Shown here piece after piece: positions 8,261 through 15,470 of a DNA stretch of 32,523 nucleotides; the stretch's first letter is position 1, and every line of letters begins with the position of its first letter. The notes beneath the pieces were generated by a model, which saw only the letters and a list, made by a program, of their open reading frames with translations, was not told where the DNA came from and did no database searches. A program made the translations under genes and the position numbers. The DNA is from Flexilinea sp. (GTDB taxonomy: Bacteria > Chloroflexota > Anaerolineae > Anaerolineales > Anaerolineaceae), in NCBI GenBank assembly GCA_017432685.1, contig JAFRIR010000126.1:1-32523 (forward strand). Direction: 5' to 3'.

Positions 8261-8293
8261 TACTCTCCTTTACAATGAGGAGGGTATTTTTTT
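8261..8293 (+). terminator. Terminator after tRNA-Lys
   Basis: TACTCTCCT pairs with AGGAGGGTA (9 bp, one G-T pair) around an 8-nt loop and is followed by seven T residues. It lies 35 nt before greA, so greA needs read-through or a promoter I could not identify. Confidence 0.85.
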
Positions 8294-8327
8294 CATCTAC
8301 AGCTTATTCACTTTTGTGGAGGGTTCC

Positions 8328-8798
8328 ATGGCTGATACGATTCTAACCCGGGAAGGCTACAATAAAATTGAAGCGGAGCTTGAATATCTCCGCAATGTCA
8401 AGCGTGTCGAGGTTTCCAACCGTCTGCACAGCGCTATTGAAGGCGGCGGAGATGACCTGCTGGAAAATGCAGAGTTGGAAGCTGCAAAAAACGAACAGGC
8501 ATTTGTTCTGGGACGCATTGATGACCTCGCCTATCTGCTGTCCAATGCTAAAGTGATTGACGAACCCGTCAAATCCGGGGAAGTCGGCGTCGGCACAACG
8601 ATCGTCGTTTTGGAAGACGGAGAAGATGAACCGGAAACATACATGATCGTCGGTGCTCCCGAGGTCGACCTGATGGCGAACAAAATCTCAAATGAGTCAC
8701 CTATCGGTAAAGCCGTAATGGGACATCGTGCCGGAGAAACGGTCGAGGTAACAGCACCGGCCGGGGCCTATAAATTGAAAATTCTGGAAGTGAAATAA
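8328..8798 (+). CDS. greA: Transcription elongation factor GreA
   Basis: GreA rescues backtracked RNA polymerase by stimulating cleavage of the extruded RNA 3' end. The 156-residue protein has the two-part GreA layout. An N-terminal antiparallel coiled coil (about residues 5-75) carries the acidic tip GGGDDLLENAE, and a C-terminal FKBP-like domain ends with ESPIGKAVMGHRAGETVEV. The start at 8328 was chosen because GGAGG lies 5 nt upstream; a GTG at 8316 overlaps that site. The gene stands alone after two tRNA genes and converges on the glycosyltransferase gene ending at 8885. No clear terminator is visible between them. Confidence 0.97.
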   Translation: MADTILTREGYNKIEAELEYLRNVKRVEVSNRLHSAIEGGGDDLLENAELEAAKNEQAFVLGRIDDLAYLLSNAKVIDEPVKSGEVGVGTTIVVLEDGEDEPETYMIVGAPEVDLMANKISNESPIGKAVMGHRAGETVEVTAPAGAYKLKILEVK

Positions 8799-8884
8799 AG
8801 CTGATCAAACGCCGGATACCTGAGAAGGCATTCTTTCAACACGGCAGATCCGATGCAGCATCGTTTGTTTCCGCTGAATGAAAA

Positions 8885-9847
8885 TTACTGATTCCTGTCT
8901 TCGTTCTCTTTAGCAGAAGACGAGCGGCAGATGAAAACAGGACGGTGTTTGACTTCCTGAAAAATATAGCCGACATAAACACCGATAAATCCCATGATGA
9001 TCATCAGAACCGCACCGATGATGAGCATCATAAACATCAGGGAACTCCAGCCGGGAGTGAGGGTTGCCCCTTTCCCGCTGATCCAGAAACTCAACACGTA
9101 TATTGCTTCTATAATAGCAAGCACAAAAAAGAGTGCTCCGGCGGAAAGGCCGATATAGAGCGGTACCATGGAAAATGAGAATACCGCGTCAGACGCCAGC
9201 CGGAACATTTTCTTTAAAGAATACTTTGTTTTTCCCGCCAGCCGTTCCGGCACTTCAAAGGGCAAAATCACGGAGCGAAACCCGATCCAGGAGACCATTC
9301 CGCGCAGGAACCTGTGATATTCGGGCAGGGAAAGCAGCGCATCCAAAGATTCCCGGTTCATCAGCCGAAAATCAGCCCCTCCGGGCAGTGTCTGTGTGTC
9401 ACTGACCTTATTCAGAACTTTATAAAATGTCTCGCTGGACCACTTTTTAAAAGAGGATTGCTTCCCCGTTTCGATCCGCTGGGTCAGCACGATGTCATAA
9501 CCCGAATCTGCCAAACGGATCAGTTCAGGAATGAGTTTTGGCGGATGCTGACCATCACCATCCATGGTGATGGTGTAGTCCCCGCGCGCTTTTTCGAGCC
9601 CGGCAGAGAGTGCAGCCTGATGACCGAAATTTCGGCTGAAATGAATAGGATGAACGGTAGGGTCTTCTTCAGCGATCCGCTCAAGGATCTCTGATGTTCG
9701 ATCCTCTGAACCGTCATTGACGAAAATGATCTCATGATCATCTGAAAGAGTGTCTAAAACTTCCTTTAACTGCCCATAAAACAAGGGCAATGCCTCTTCT
9801 TCATTATAGGCAGGAACGACAATTGAAATCAGGCGCTTGCTTCTCAT
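8885..9847 (-). CDS. GT2 family polyprenyl-phosphate glycosyltransferase (DPM1/GtrB-like)
   Basis: This 320-residue enzyme has an N-terminal GT-A domain with VVPAYNEE near residue 11, VNDGSEDRT near 44 and the metal-binding DGDGQHPP near 96. A catalytic-loop region around LPGGADFRLMNR follows, then two C-terminal membrane spans (about residues 230-300). This layout is typical of enzymes that move a sugar from a nucleotide donor to polyprenyl phosphate on the inner face of the membrane. Such lipid-linked sugars feed GT-C enzymes, and the YfhO-type protein nearby could be a user; that is inference. No ribosome binding site precedes the ATG, and a TATAAT box sits 7 nt before it, so the transcript may be leaderless. 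Confidence 0.9.
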   Translation of the reverse strand: MRSKRLISIVVPAYNEEEALPLFYGQLKEVLDTLSDDHEIIFVNDGSEDRTSEILERIAEEDPTVHPIHFSRNFGHQAALSAGLEKARGDYTITMDGDGQHPPKLIPELIRLADSGYDIVLTQRIETGKQSSFKKWSSETFYKVLNKVSDTQTLPGGADFRLMNRESLDALLSLPEYHRFLRGMVSWIGFRSVILPFEVPERLAGKTKYSLKKMFRLASDAVFSFSMVPLYIGLSAGALFFVLAIIEAIYVLSFWISGKGATLTPGWSSLMFMMLIIGAVLMIIMGFIGVYVGYIFQEVKHRPVFICRSSSAKENEDRNQ

Positions 9848-9854
9848 GGAGGTT

Positions 9855-9860
9855 ATTATA
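9855..9860 (-). promoter_or_regulatory. -10 box, leaderless promoter of the GT2 gene
   Basis: TATAAT on the minus strand is followed by 7 nt and then the ATG at 9847, which places transcription start at or next to the start codon. The -35 region is weak (TTCATT at 16-nt spacing). There is no Shine-Dalgarno sequence. Confidence 0.55.
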
Positions 9861-9918
9861 ATAGTGAATCGAAAAAAATGAAGAATGAATAGTATGCAGC
9901 CGGCTACGCCGACATATT

Positions 9919-10224
9919 TTAAATACTATCCCCGGTCATTACGCTCAGCAGGACATCAAAGTCATCTTCCGGAGCTGATTTATTCGGTTTGCGATACCCG
10001 CATTTGAGACATTCATGAATGATGATCCGCTCGCCTTTGCGGAGTTCAACCGCGACCGGTTTCATCAGTCCGCCGCAATCTGCAGCACGGTCACCGGGAC
10101 AAACATCAACATGCTTCGAATAAAGACAATAGGGACAATGGTTGGTATATCCATTTCCCCTGACTTCCCGGCCGCAGTTCTCGCAGACAAAATCTTCAGT
10201 TTTGCGAATGAAGGAAGCGGACAT
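9919..10224 (-). CDS. RNHCP domain protein, small zinc-binding type
   Basis: This 101-residue protein carries the RNHCP pattern. CENCG near residue 14 is followed by YTNHCPYCLYSKHVD, then PGDRAADCGGLMKP, and it closes with HECLKCGYRKPN. The paired CxxC motifs suggest one or two zinc sites. The family is widespread but its function is not established; RNA or nucleotide binding has been presumed. The ATG overlaps the miaA stop by one base (TGATG), so it is translationally coupled and probably the last gene of the operon. Confidence 0.85.
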   Translation of the reverse strand: MSASFIRKTEDFVCENCGREVRGNGYTNHCPYCLYSKHVDVCPGDRAADCGGLMKPVAVELRKGERIIIHECLKCGYRKPNKSAPEDDFDVLLSVMTGDSI

Positions 10225-11150
10225 CAGAATTCTCCGATTTTCGTGAGTATCTCAGGTGAATCAATCTCATCCGGATCGATCCAGTTGATAGCCGGATCCG
10301 ACGCTTTGAACCAGTTTGCCTGCCGGCGTACATAATTATGAGTGCGGAATTTGATAAGCTGCGCAGCCTCTTTCAGGCTTGTTTTTTGATCCAGGTAATC
10401 GCAGACCTCCTTGTAACCGATGGCTGACATGGAGGGAAGAGAAGGAGAATAACCTTTCGAAAGCAAGGCAGAAGTTTCTTCCACCAATCCCTGCTCAAGC
10501 ATATGATCCACCCGCAGGTCGATCCGCTGATAAAGTTCCGAGCGCTCACGCTTCATACCGAAAATAAGTGCGTTATAAAGCGGCTCCTTTGTGGTACGCT
10601 GGGCTGAGAATTTTTTCCCGCTCATAAAGATGACCTCCAGCGCCCGGACAGTCCTCCGCATGTTTTGCCATTCGATCTTTTCAGCCGCTTCCGGATCAAT
10701 GAGAGCCAATTTTCTGTGCAGGTCTTCCGCACCGATCTTCCTGCCCCAGTTTTCCAGCACATTCCTCAGCCGATGATCCGGTTCACCTTCCGGAATATCC
10801 CAGCCGTCCAGAATAGAGCGTACATATTGACCGGTGCCGCCCACAAGGACAGGCCTTTTTCCGCGCTTGTGAATATCCCGAATGGCATCATCAGCCGCTT
10901 TACAGAAAAGGGAAAGGCTCCAGGTTTCGTCAGGATCAGCTACATCGATGAGCCAGTGCGGGACATCCTGCCGCTCTTCCATGGATGGCTTCGCAGTGCC
11001 AATGTCCATACCGCGGTATAGGTAACGTGAATCGGCTGAAACAATTTCTCCGTTAATGGCCTTTGCAAGCCGGATCCCTGCATCTGTTTTCCCGGATGCC
11101 GTAGGACCCACAATAAAAATCACGGGAATTTTAGTCTGCTGCAGTGACAT
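10224..11150 (-). CDS. miaA: tRNA dimethylallyltransferase MiaA
   Basis: MiaA adds a dimethylallyl group to A37 of tRNAs that read codons starting with U. The 308-residue protein has the P-loop GPTASGKT at residues 15-22, then DSRYLYRGMDIGTAKPS, where many homologues read DSRQVYR. GGTGQYVRSILDGW and a C-terminal region with IGYKEV and RTHNYVRRQANWF follow. The start at 11150 gives the canonical N-terminus; the longer frame to 11303 would only add residues overlapping yraN in another frame. Its first 20 nt overlap the end of yraN. Confidence 0.96.
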   Translation of the reverse strand: MSLQQTKIPVIFIVGPTASGKTDAGIRLAKAINGEIVSADSRYLYRGMDIGTAKPSMEERQDVPHWLIDVADPDETWSLSLFCKAADDAIRDIHKRGKRPVLVGGTGQYVRSILDGWDIPEGEPDHRLRNVLENWGRKIGAEDLHRKLALIDPEAAEKIEWQNMRRTVRALEVIFMSGKKFSAQRTTKEPLYNALIFGMKRERSELYQRIDLRVDHMLEQGLVEETSALLSKGYSPSLPSMSAIGYKEVCDYLDQKTSLKEAAQLIKFRTHNYVRRQANWFKASDPAINWIDPDEIDSPEILTKIGEF

Positions 11151-11514
11151 TTTCGAACCACTTGAAATCACGGATCGTTTTCCGGTCTGAAGCGTAGATG
11201 ATCGCGATGATATCAACCCGCCAGGGGATATCTTCATTGTCCGGGTAGTTTTCCTGCAGATATTGAAAGGCAGATCGGATGATGTGCCTGCGTTTTCGTT
11301 CATCTACCGCACTTTCAGGATATCCGAAGAAAGTGCTGGTTCTGGATTTCACTTCCGTGAACACCAGCTCACCCTCCGGACTGCGAAGGATCAGGTCAAT
11401 TTCTCCGTAACGGGTGCGGTAATTACGGCAGATCAGCGCATAGCCCTGCCTCATCGCCCGCTCAGCCGCATCCAACTCTCCCTGACGTCCGAAGACCTGT
11501 TTCTGATCGCTCAA
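11131..11514 (-). CDS. YraN/UPF0102 family endonuclease-like protein
   Basis: This 127-residue protein has the restriction-endonuclease-like core of the YraN family: GRQGELDAAERAM near residue 10, RYGEIDLIL near 36 and FTEVKSR near 52. These supply the usual acidic and lysine residues of a PD-(D/E)XK fold. Its cellular role is not settled, though a part in DNA repair or recombination is suspected. The start is TTG, supported by GAGGG 6 nt upstream. It begins 9 nt after the Nudix stop and overlaps miaA, so it is in the same operon. Confidence 0.9.
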   Translation of the reverse strand: MSDQKQVFGRQGELDAAERAMRQGYALICRNYRTRYGEIDLILRSPEGELVFTEVKSRTSTFFGYPESAVDERKRRHIIRSAFQYLQENYPDNEDIPWRVDIIAIIYASDRKTIRDFKWFENVTAAD

Positions 11515-11523
11515 GGATAACCC

Positions 11524-12051
11524 TCAGCTTTTGCGGATATATTTCTGAGCCATCAGCAGGGCCGCGATAGTTTTGGCATCCTCGATTTTTCCGGAATCGA
11601 CCGCATCATATGCTTCCTCAATGCTCATCGAGATATTATTGAGAAATTCGTCGTCATCCTGCGGGAGTGGATTCCACTTCAGATTCCGGGCAAGATAAAT
11701 GTTCAGATATTCACTGCAATATCCGGCAGAGGCATAAAAACCTCCCAGTTTGACGATGTTGAGGCTTTCAAATCCGGTTTCTTCCTGAAGTTCTCTTTCC
11801 GCTGCAGGGTCAGGATCTTCACCTTCATTGATCATACCTGCCGGCAGTTCCAGCAATTCTTTTTCCGCACCCAGACGGTATTGACTGACAAAGAGGATAT
11901 TCCCGTCTTCCGTCACCGGGACAAGGACAACCGCGGGACCGTGCTTCACCAAATCATAGTAACGCTGCCGCTGATCCGGCAATTCACATTTGATTTTCTC
12001 GACTTCAAAAACGTGTGCTTTGTAGGTTTTTTCAATGTCCAGGATCTTCAT
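11524..12051 (-). CDS. Nudix hydrolase, ADP-ribose pyrophosphatase type
   Basis: This 175-residue protein has an intact Nudix box. Residues 72-94 follow G-x5-E-x7-RE-L-x-EE-x-G-F, with G72, E78, R86, E87, E90, E91 and G93. The N-terminal beta strands and the position of the box match the NudF/ADP-ribose pyrophosphatase group, which splits ADP-ribose into AMP and ribose 5-phosphate with Mg2+. Substrate specificity is inferred. Its ATG overlaps the TGA of the upstream acidic-protein gene (ATGA). Confidence 0.92.
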   Translation of the reverse strand: MKILDIEKTYKAHVFEVEKIKCELPDQRQRYYDLVKHGPAVVLVPVTEDGNILFVSQYRLGAEKELLELPAGMINEGEDPDPAAERELQEETGFESLNIVKLGGFYASAGYCSEYLNIYLARNLKWNPLPQDDDEFLNNISMSIEEAYDAVDSGKIEDAKTIAALLMAQKYIRKS

Positions 12052-12284
12052 TCGTTTTCCTTCTCCTCCTCCGGATCCTTTCGCGGGATACCCGGGAGAC
12101 CGCCTGAGAACAAAAGTCCAAACAACGGACTTACTGGCGGCTGATTTTCATCTTCTTCATCGCCGGGTTCTTCCTGCCAGACCTCGTTGGCTTCTGCTTC
12201 GAGAATAGCCATACGCATCTCGTCCTCTTCATCAAATTCTTCTTCACCGAAGCTATCTTCACCATATTCAAATGTTTCGCTCAT
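12048..12284 (-). CDS. Small highly acidic protein, function unknown
   Basis: This 78-residue protein is rich in Glu and Asp. The N-terminal 35 residues are almost continuously acidic, a short non-polar stretch around SPLFGLLFSGGLPG follows near residue 55, and the tail is again acidic. No known domain was recognised. The ATG at 12284 has AGAGG upstream; the frame to 12329 lacks a good start site. The stop overlaps the Nudix start (ATGA), so the gene is real in terms of coupling and probably first in the operon with Nudix, yraN, miaA and RNHCP. Confidence 0.7.
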   Translation of the reverse strand: MSETFEYGEDSFGEEEFDEEDEMRMAILEAEANEVWQEEPGDEEDENQPPVSPLFGLLFSGGLPGIPRKDPEEEKENE

Positions 12285-12390
12285 AATACCTCTTGACTTT
12301 GTAATTGAACCATTTTCCGACATTATCAATTCGGTACAGAATTCAGCTCTTTCTCAACATGCCGCATTTCGCTGTACAACGTCAGCCGGT

Positions 12391-13485
12391 TTATTTCCAA
12401 CGGAAAAGTCCCTTGATGATTTCCCAAATCTGCTGCCAGACAGTCGGCTGCGGCTTTTTCCCTGATTCCGGATCCAGATAGACCGGATCGCTGAGCGTAC
12501 GTGCGTTCCCGCTGGGCTGAGATGATTTTTTTCTTTTTCCGTGCCGCTGTGTTTTCGGCTTGATCGGCTCAGGGTTGATTGGCGCTGAAGCCAGAATGCC
12601 CGCCCTGCGCTGTTTGTAATGTGTGATCGCTGCCGTCAAATGTGCAGGATAAAGGATAATAAATGCAGTAAAGTAAATAAACAACAGCAGCAGGATAATA
12701 ACAGTGACAGAACCGTAGATCAGGTCATAACGATTCATAGGGCTAAGCACATATTTTCCGAAAACGATGGAAAACGCCCGCCAGACAACCGCGAACAACA
12801 AAGCCGAAATACGGGCAGCTGAGCGGTCAACTTTTGCAGTAGGAATCACATAGTAAAGGGTGAAACCAATGATATAAAGAAACAGGATCGGCAGGATATA
12901 CGCAGAAAAGATGTTGATCGCTATGGAAATCGGTTTGGTCAGCGTGATGTTGAAGTAAGCCAGAGCATCTGAAATGTTGAACACGACGGAAAAAATCAAT
13001 AGACCGGCAATCAACAGAACGGAGAACAGGATCATGAATATAGCCAAACCACGGTTGATAAAATACCCTCTGGCGTTACTTTCCGGAAAAGCCTTTTGAA
13101 CATTGGAAATGATGCCGTTGATCACCCCGGACCCGGACCAGAGCAGGGAGACAGAAGCTAAAATCGATGTAGAACCGCGGTTGGTAAGAAAATTTTGAAT
13201 ATTTTCCTTGATCAGCACTTCCGCACCGGGAATCAGTTTCTGCACAAAATTCACCATGATATTTTGAACATATTCAATGTCCAGAAAGTAGCTGAGAACA
13301 ATAACGATGAAAAGAAATAACGGGAAGATAGAAAACAAAAAGTAATAGCCGATGCTGGCTGCTGCCTGAGGGGTATTATTGTTAAACAAACTTGTCAGAG
13401 AGTCAATAATCACCGCCATAACAGCATCAAGGCGGCGGGTGCTGTTTGTTTTTCGCTGCTGGCTGTCTTTCTGATTTTCTGTCAT
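12391..13485 (-). CDS. YihY/BrkB (UPF0761) family membrane protein
   Basis: This is an inner-membrane protein of about 364 residues with six predicted spans between residues 30 and 290. The family signature appears as TPQAAASIGYYFLFSIFPL, LLWSGSGVINGI and a final YGSVTVIILLLLFIYFTAFIILYPAHL. It was once annotated as ribonuclease BN, which was an error; its function is unknown. The C-terminal 70 residues are basic and proline-rich and should be cytoplasmic. ATG at 13485 is used, but no strong ribosome binding site is visible; a TTG at 13512 is the alternative. It lies upstream of the acidic-protein operon on the same strand, with a 106-nt gap. Confidence 0.88.
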   Translation of the reverse strand: MTENQKDSQQRKTNSTRRLDAVMAVIIDSLTSLFNNNTPQAAASIGYYFLFSIFPLFLFIVIVLSYFLDIEYVQNIMVNFVQKLIPGAEVLIKENIQNFLTNRGSTSILASVSLLWSGSGVINGIISNVQKAFPESNARGYFINRGLAIFMILFSVLLIAGLLIFSVVFNISDALAYFNITLTKPISIAINIFSAYILPILFLYIIGFTLYYVIPTAKVDRSAARISALLFAVVWRAFSIVFGKYVLSPMNRYDLIYGSVTVIILLLLFIYFTAFIILYPAHLTAAITHYKQRRAGILASAPINPEPIKPKTQRHGKRKKSSQPSGNARTLSDPVYLDPESGKKPQPTVWQQIWEIIKGLFRWK

Positions 13486-13583
13486 CTCTGTTTTCCGGTT
13501 GTTATGAAACAACTTTATTTCGTTTCAGGTTCCTCTTGAAGGAACACTCCATATTCCTGACTGTTTGTTATCCGGAACCGAAA

Positions 13584-14117
13584 TTATGGTTTATAGATGG
13601 TCAATCCTTTTTTCTCAAACTTTTTCAAACCGCCGGTATTGATCTTGATACATCCCTGCAGGTCCAGATATTTCAGTTTATTCAATTTTTGGACATAAGG
13701 AGCCGCTTTTTCAGTAATGCGGTTGCAGTAGCTCAGGTTCAGATACTCCAAATTGACAAGATTCGGCAGAAATACCATACCCTGGTTATTAATGTCACAG
13801 GCCCCTATATTCAGGTAACGAAGCTGGCGCAGCGTACCGACTGAAGTCATTCCGTCATTGGTGATTCCGCGGTTCTCCGCCAGGTGCAGATAGCGCAAGT
13901 TCCCGACATCTTTCAAATCATTCACTAATGACCGGATCTCCGGATCATGAAGCCCCTGGGCCCTGACTCCCAAATAAACATCGGAGGGAATGGTGAAGAT
14001 TCCCGGACCGCTGTCAAATTCCTGCCAGTCAGCCCAACGGTTGGAAGCCGTTTCGCAAGGAATCGTGAATAAGCTGATTTCCAGCCCGGTCGATAAACGA
14101 TATCCAGTTGTTTCCGT
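13584..14117 (-). CDS. Leucine-rich-repeat protein, start codon probably ACG
   Basis: The C-terminal 110 residues form four to five LRR units of the cysteine-containing type: LRYLHLAENRGIT, LRYLNIGACDIN, LEYLNLSYCNRIT and LKYLDLQGCIKI. The nearest formal start, a TTG at 13971-13973, gives only 129 residues and cuts into an evidently coding stretch. In frame, codons remain open to 14150 and read like a family N-terminus (RWADWQEFDSGPGIF then IPSDVYLGVRAQGL), yet contain no ATG, GTG or other TTG. A TATAAT at 14125-14130 stands 7 nt before an in-frame ACG at 14115-14117. This is the geometry seen before ATG in two other genes here, so a leaderless start at this codon is proposed. No signal peptide is seen; a protein-binding role is inferred. 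It is divergent from dnaN. Confidence 0.65.
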   Translation of the reverse strand, partial: TETTGYRLSTGLEISLFTIPCETASNRWADWQEFDSGPGIFTIPSDVYLGVRAQGLHDPEIRSLVNDLKDVGNLRYLHLAENRGITNDGMTSVGTLRQLRYLNIGACDINNQGMVFLPNLVNLEYLNLSYCNRITEKAAPYVQKLNKLKYLDLQGCIKINTGGLKKFEKKGLTIYKP

Positions 14118-14124
14118 GATAAAA

Positions 14125-14130
14125 ATTATA
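14125..14130 (-). promoter_or_regulatory. -10 box of the leucine-rich-repeat gene
   Basis: TATAAT on the minus strand lies 7 nt before the proposed ACG start. The -35 region is poor. It sits back to back with the dnaN promoter at 14181-14209. Confidence 0.4.
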
Positions 14131-14180
14131 CGCTTGTTTGGTTCAGAATTTTATGAAATTAAGGAGAATAATGCTTTTTG

Positions 14181-14209
14181 TTTATTGAATAGCTATTTTC
14201 GGCTATAAT
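14181..14209 (+). promoter_or_regulatory. Sigma-70 promoter of dnaN
   Basis: TATAAT at 14204-14209 is a perfect -10 box. The -35 candidate TTTATT at 14181-14186 is weak, but its spacing is exactly 17 nt. The leader to the dnaN ATG is about 27 nt and contains the ribosome binding site. Confidence 0.6.
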
Positions 14210-14242
14210 ATGATTGTTAAAAAACAAGCTTTTGGGGGCATT

Positions 14243-15376
14243 ATGAACGTTTCCGTATCTCAACCGAATCTGGCACAGGCACTCAGCATCGTCTCTCACG
14301 CTGTTTCAAGCCGTAGTACACTGACAATTCTCGAAAATATTCTGATCACGACCGAACAGGACCGAATTTGTCTGGCCGCGACAAATCTTGAATTGGGGCT
14401 GCGATATTGGATTCCGGCGCAAATCGAGCAGGAAGGATCCATCACCGTTCCGGCCAGGATGTTTACCGATCTGGTCAACACCATGCCGGCAGATACGGTC
14501 AACCTGCAGCTGAATGAGATCAATCAGTCAGTAACGGTTCGCTGTCAGAAACTGGTAACTGAGATACGCGGCATTGAAGCCTCAGAATTCCCCCCGATGC
14601 CTGAATATGATGAGTCGGAAGGCGTTCCCTTTGAAATGCCGGAAATGAAGAAAATGATCCAGCAGGTAGCTTTCGCGGCAGCTGTTGACGATAACCGACC
14701 TGTCCTGCATGGCGTAAAAATGAGCGTTAACGACAATGTTCTGGCGATGGCCGCTACAGACGGCTATCGAATTGCCATCAAGAAAATCATCCTCAAAGAA
14801 GGACTGCCGAACCCGGTTTCAGCCATCATTCCTGCCAGTGCCCTGCGTGAACTGGCCCGCATTGCCAACGCGAACGACAAAATTGTTCATATGGCCTTTT
14901 GCGGTGAAAAAAGCCAGGTGATATTCCATCTGGAAAATGCAGAACTGATTTCTTCTTTGATTGCCGGCGAATTCATCAATTATGAAGCGATCGTGCCGAC
15001 TTCTTTCAAAACTACAATCGTGGTTTCCACAGCCGCGCTGCAAAGCGCCTGTAATCAGGCCGGTGTGATCGCCCGGGAAAATAAAAACCTGATCAAAATG
15101 AATATCCACGTGACAGATAACAACATCGCCAAAATCATCATCAACACCCAGGCAGAACAGAGCGGCGGCTCTCAGGAAAACATCGTAGAAGCCAATGCAC
15201 AGGGCGAAGATATTCAAATCGCTTTCAATGTACGTTACCTGAAGGATGTTTTGGATGTCATCGATTCGCCAAATGTTTCTCTGCGGACAAACGCAACGAT
15301 GGCTCCTGCAATGATCACACCAATGGATGACAAGGTGGATTATAAGTATGTGATCATGCCGATGCATTTTGCATAA
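14243..15376 (+). CDS. dnaN: DNA polymerase III subunit beta (sliding clamp)
   Basis: DnaN forms the dimeric ring that holds the replicative polymerase on DNA. The 377-residue protein has the three repeated clamp domains. The N-terminus reads MNVSVSQPNLAQALSIVSHA. The middle domain holds VDDNRPVLHGVKMSV and AATDGYRIAIKK. The C-terminus ends with the family-typical YVIMPM motif. The start at 14243 has GGGGG 4 nt upstream; the ATG at 14210 abuts the -10 box and cannot be in the transcript. No dnaA, recF or clustered DnaA boxes lie nearby, so this is not the usual dnaA-dnaN origin arrangement. Confidence 0.97.
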   Translation: MNVSVSQPNLAQALSIVSHAVSSRSTLTILENILITTEQDRICLAATNLELGLRYWIPAQIEQEGSITVPARMFTDLVNTMPADTVNLQLNEINQSVTVRCQKLVTEIRGIEASEFPPMPEYDESEGVPFEMPEMKKMIQQVAFAAAVDDNRPVLHGVKMSVNDNVLAMAATDGYRIAIKKIILKEGLPNPVSAIIPASALRELARIANANDKIVHMAFCGEKSQVIFHLENAELISSLIAGEFINYEAIVPTSFKTTIVVSTAALQSACNQAGVIARENKNLIKMNIHVTDNNIAKIIINTQAEQSGGSQENIVEANAQGEDIQIAFNVRYLKDVLDVIDSPNVSLRTNATMAPAMITPMDDKVDYKYVIMPMHFA

Positions 15377-15392
15377 TTGATGGAAAGAGATC

Positions 15393-15425
15393 GCCGGGGC
15401 TGACAAAAGAACATGATGCTCCGGC
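15393..15425 (+). terminator. Hairpin after dnaN, weak terminator candidate
   Basis: GCCGGGGC at 15393-15400 pairs with GCTCCGGC at 15418-15425 (8 bp, one G-T pair) around a 17-nt loop. It is followed by A-rich rather than T-rich DNA, so termination is uncertain. Confidence 0.3.
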
Positions 15426-15470
15426 AAACAAAAAAGCTTCAAATTATAAGATTGTTTTTGTCTTAGGGTT

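Noticed and set aside
14210..14242. Upstream ATG of dnaN at 14210
   Set aside because: It directly follows the -10 box and would lie at or before the transcription start; the ATG at 14243 has a strong ribosome binding site.
14100..14243. Replication origin next to dnaN
   Set aside because: There is no dnaA gene and I see no cluster of DnaA boxes; the gap holds only divergent promoters.
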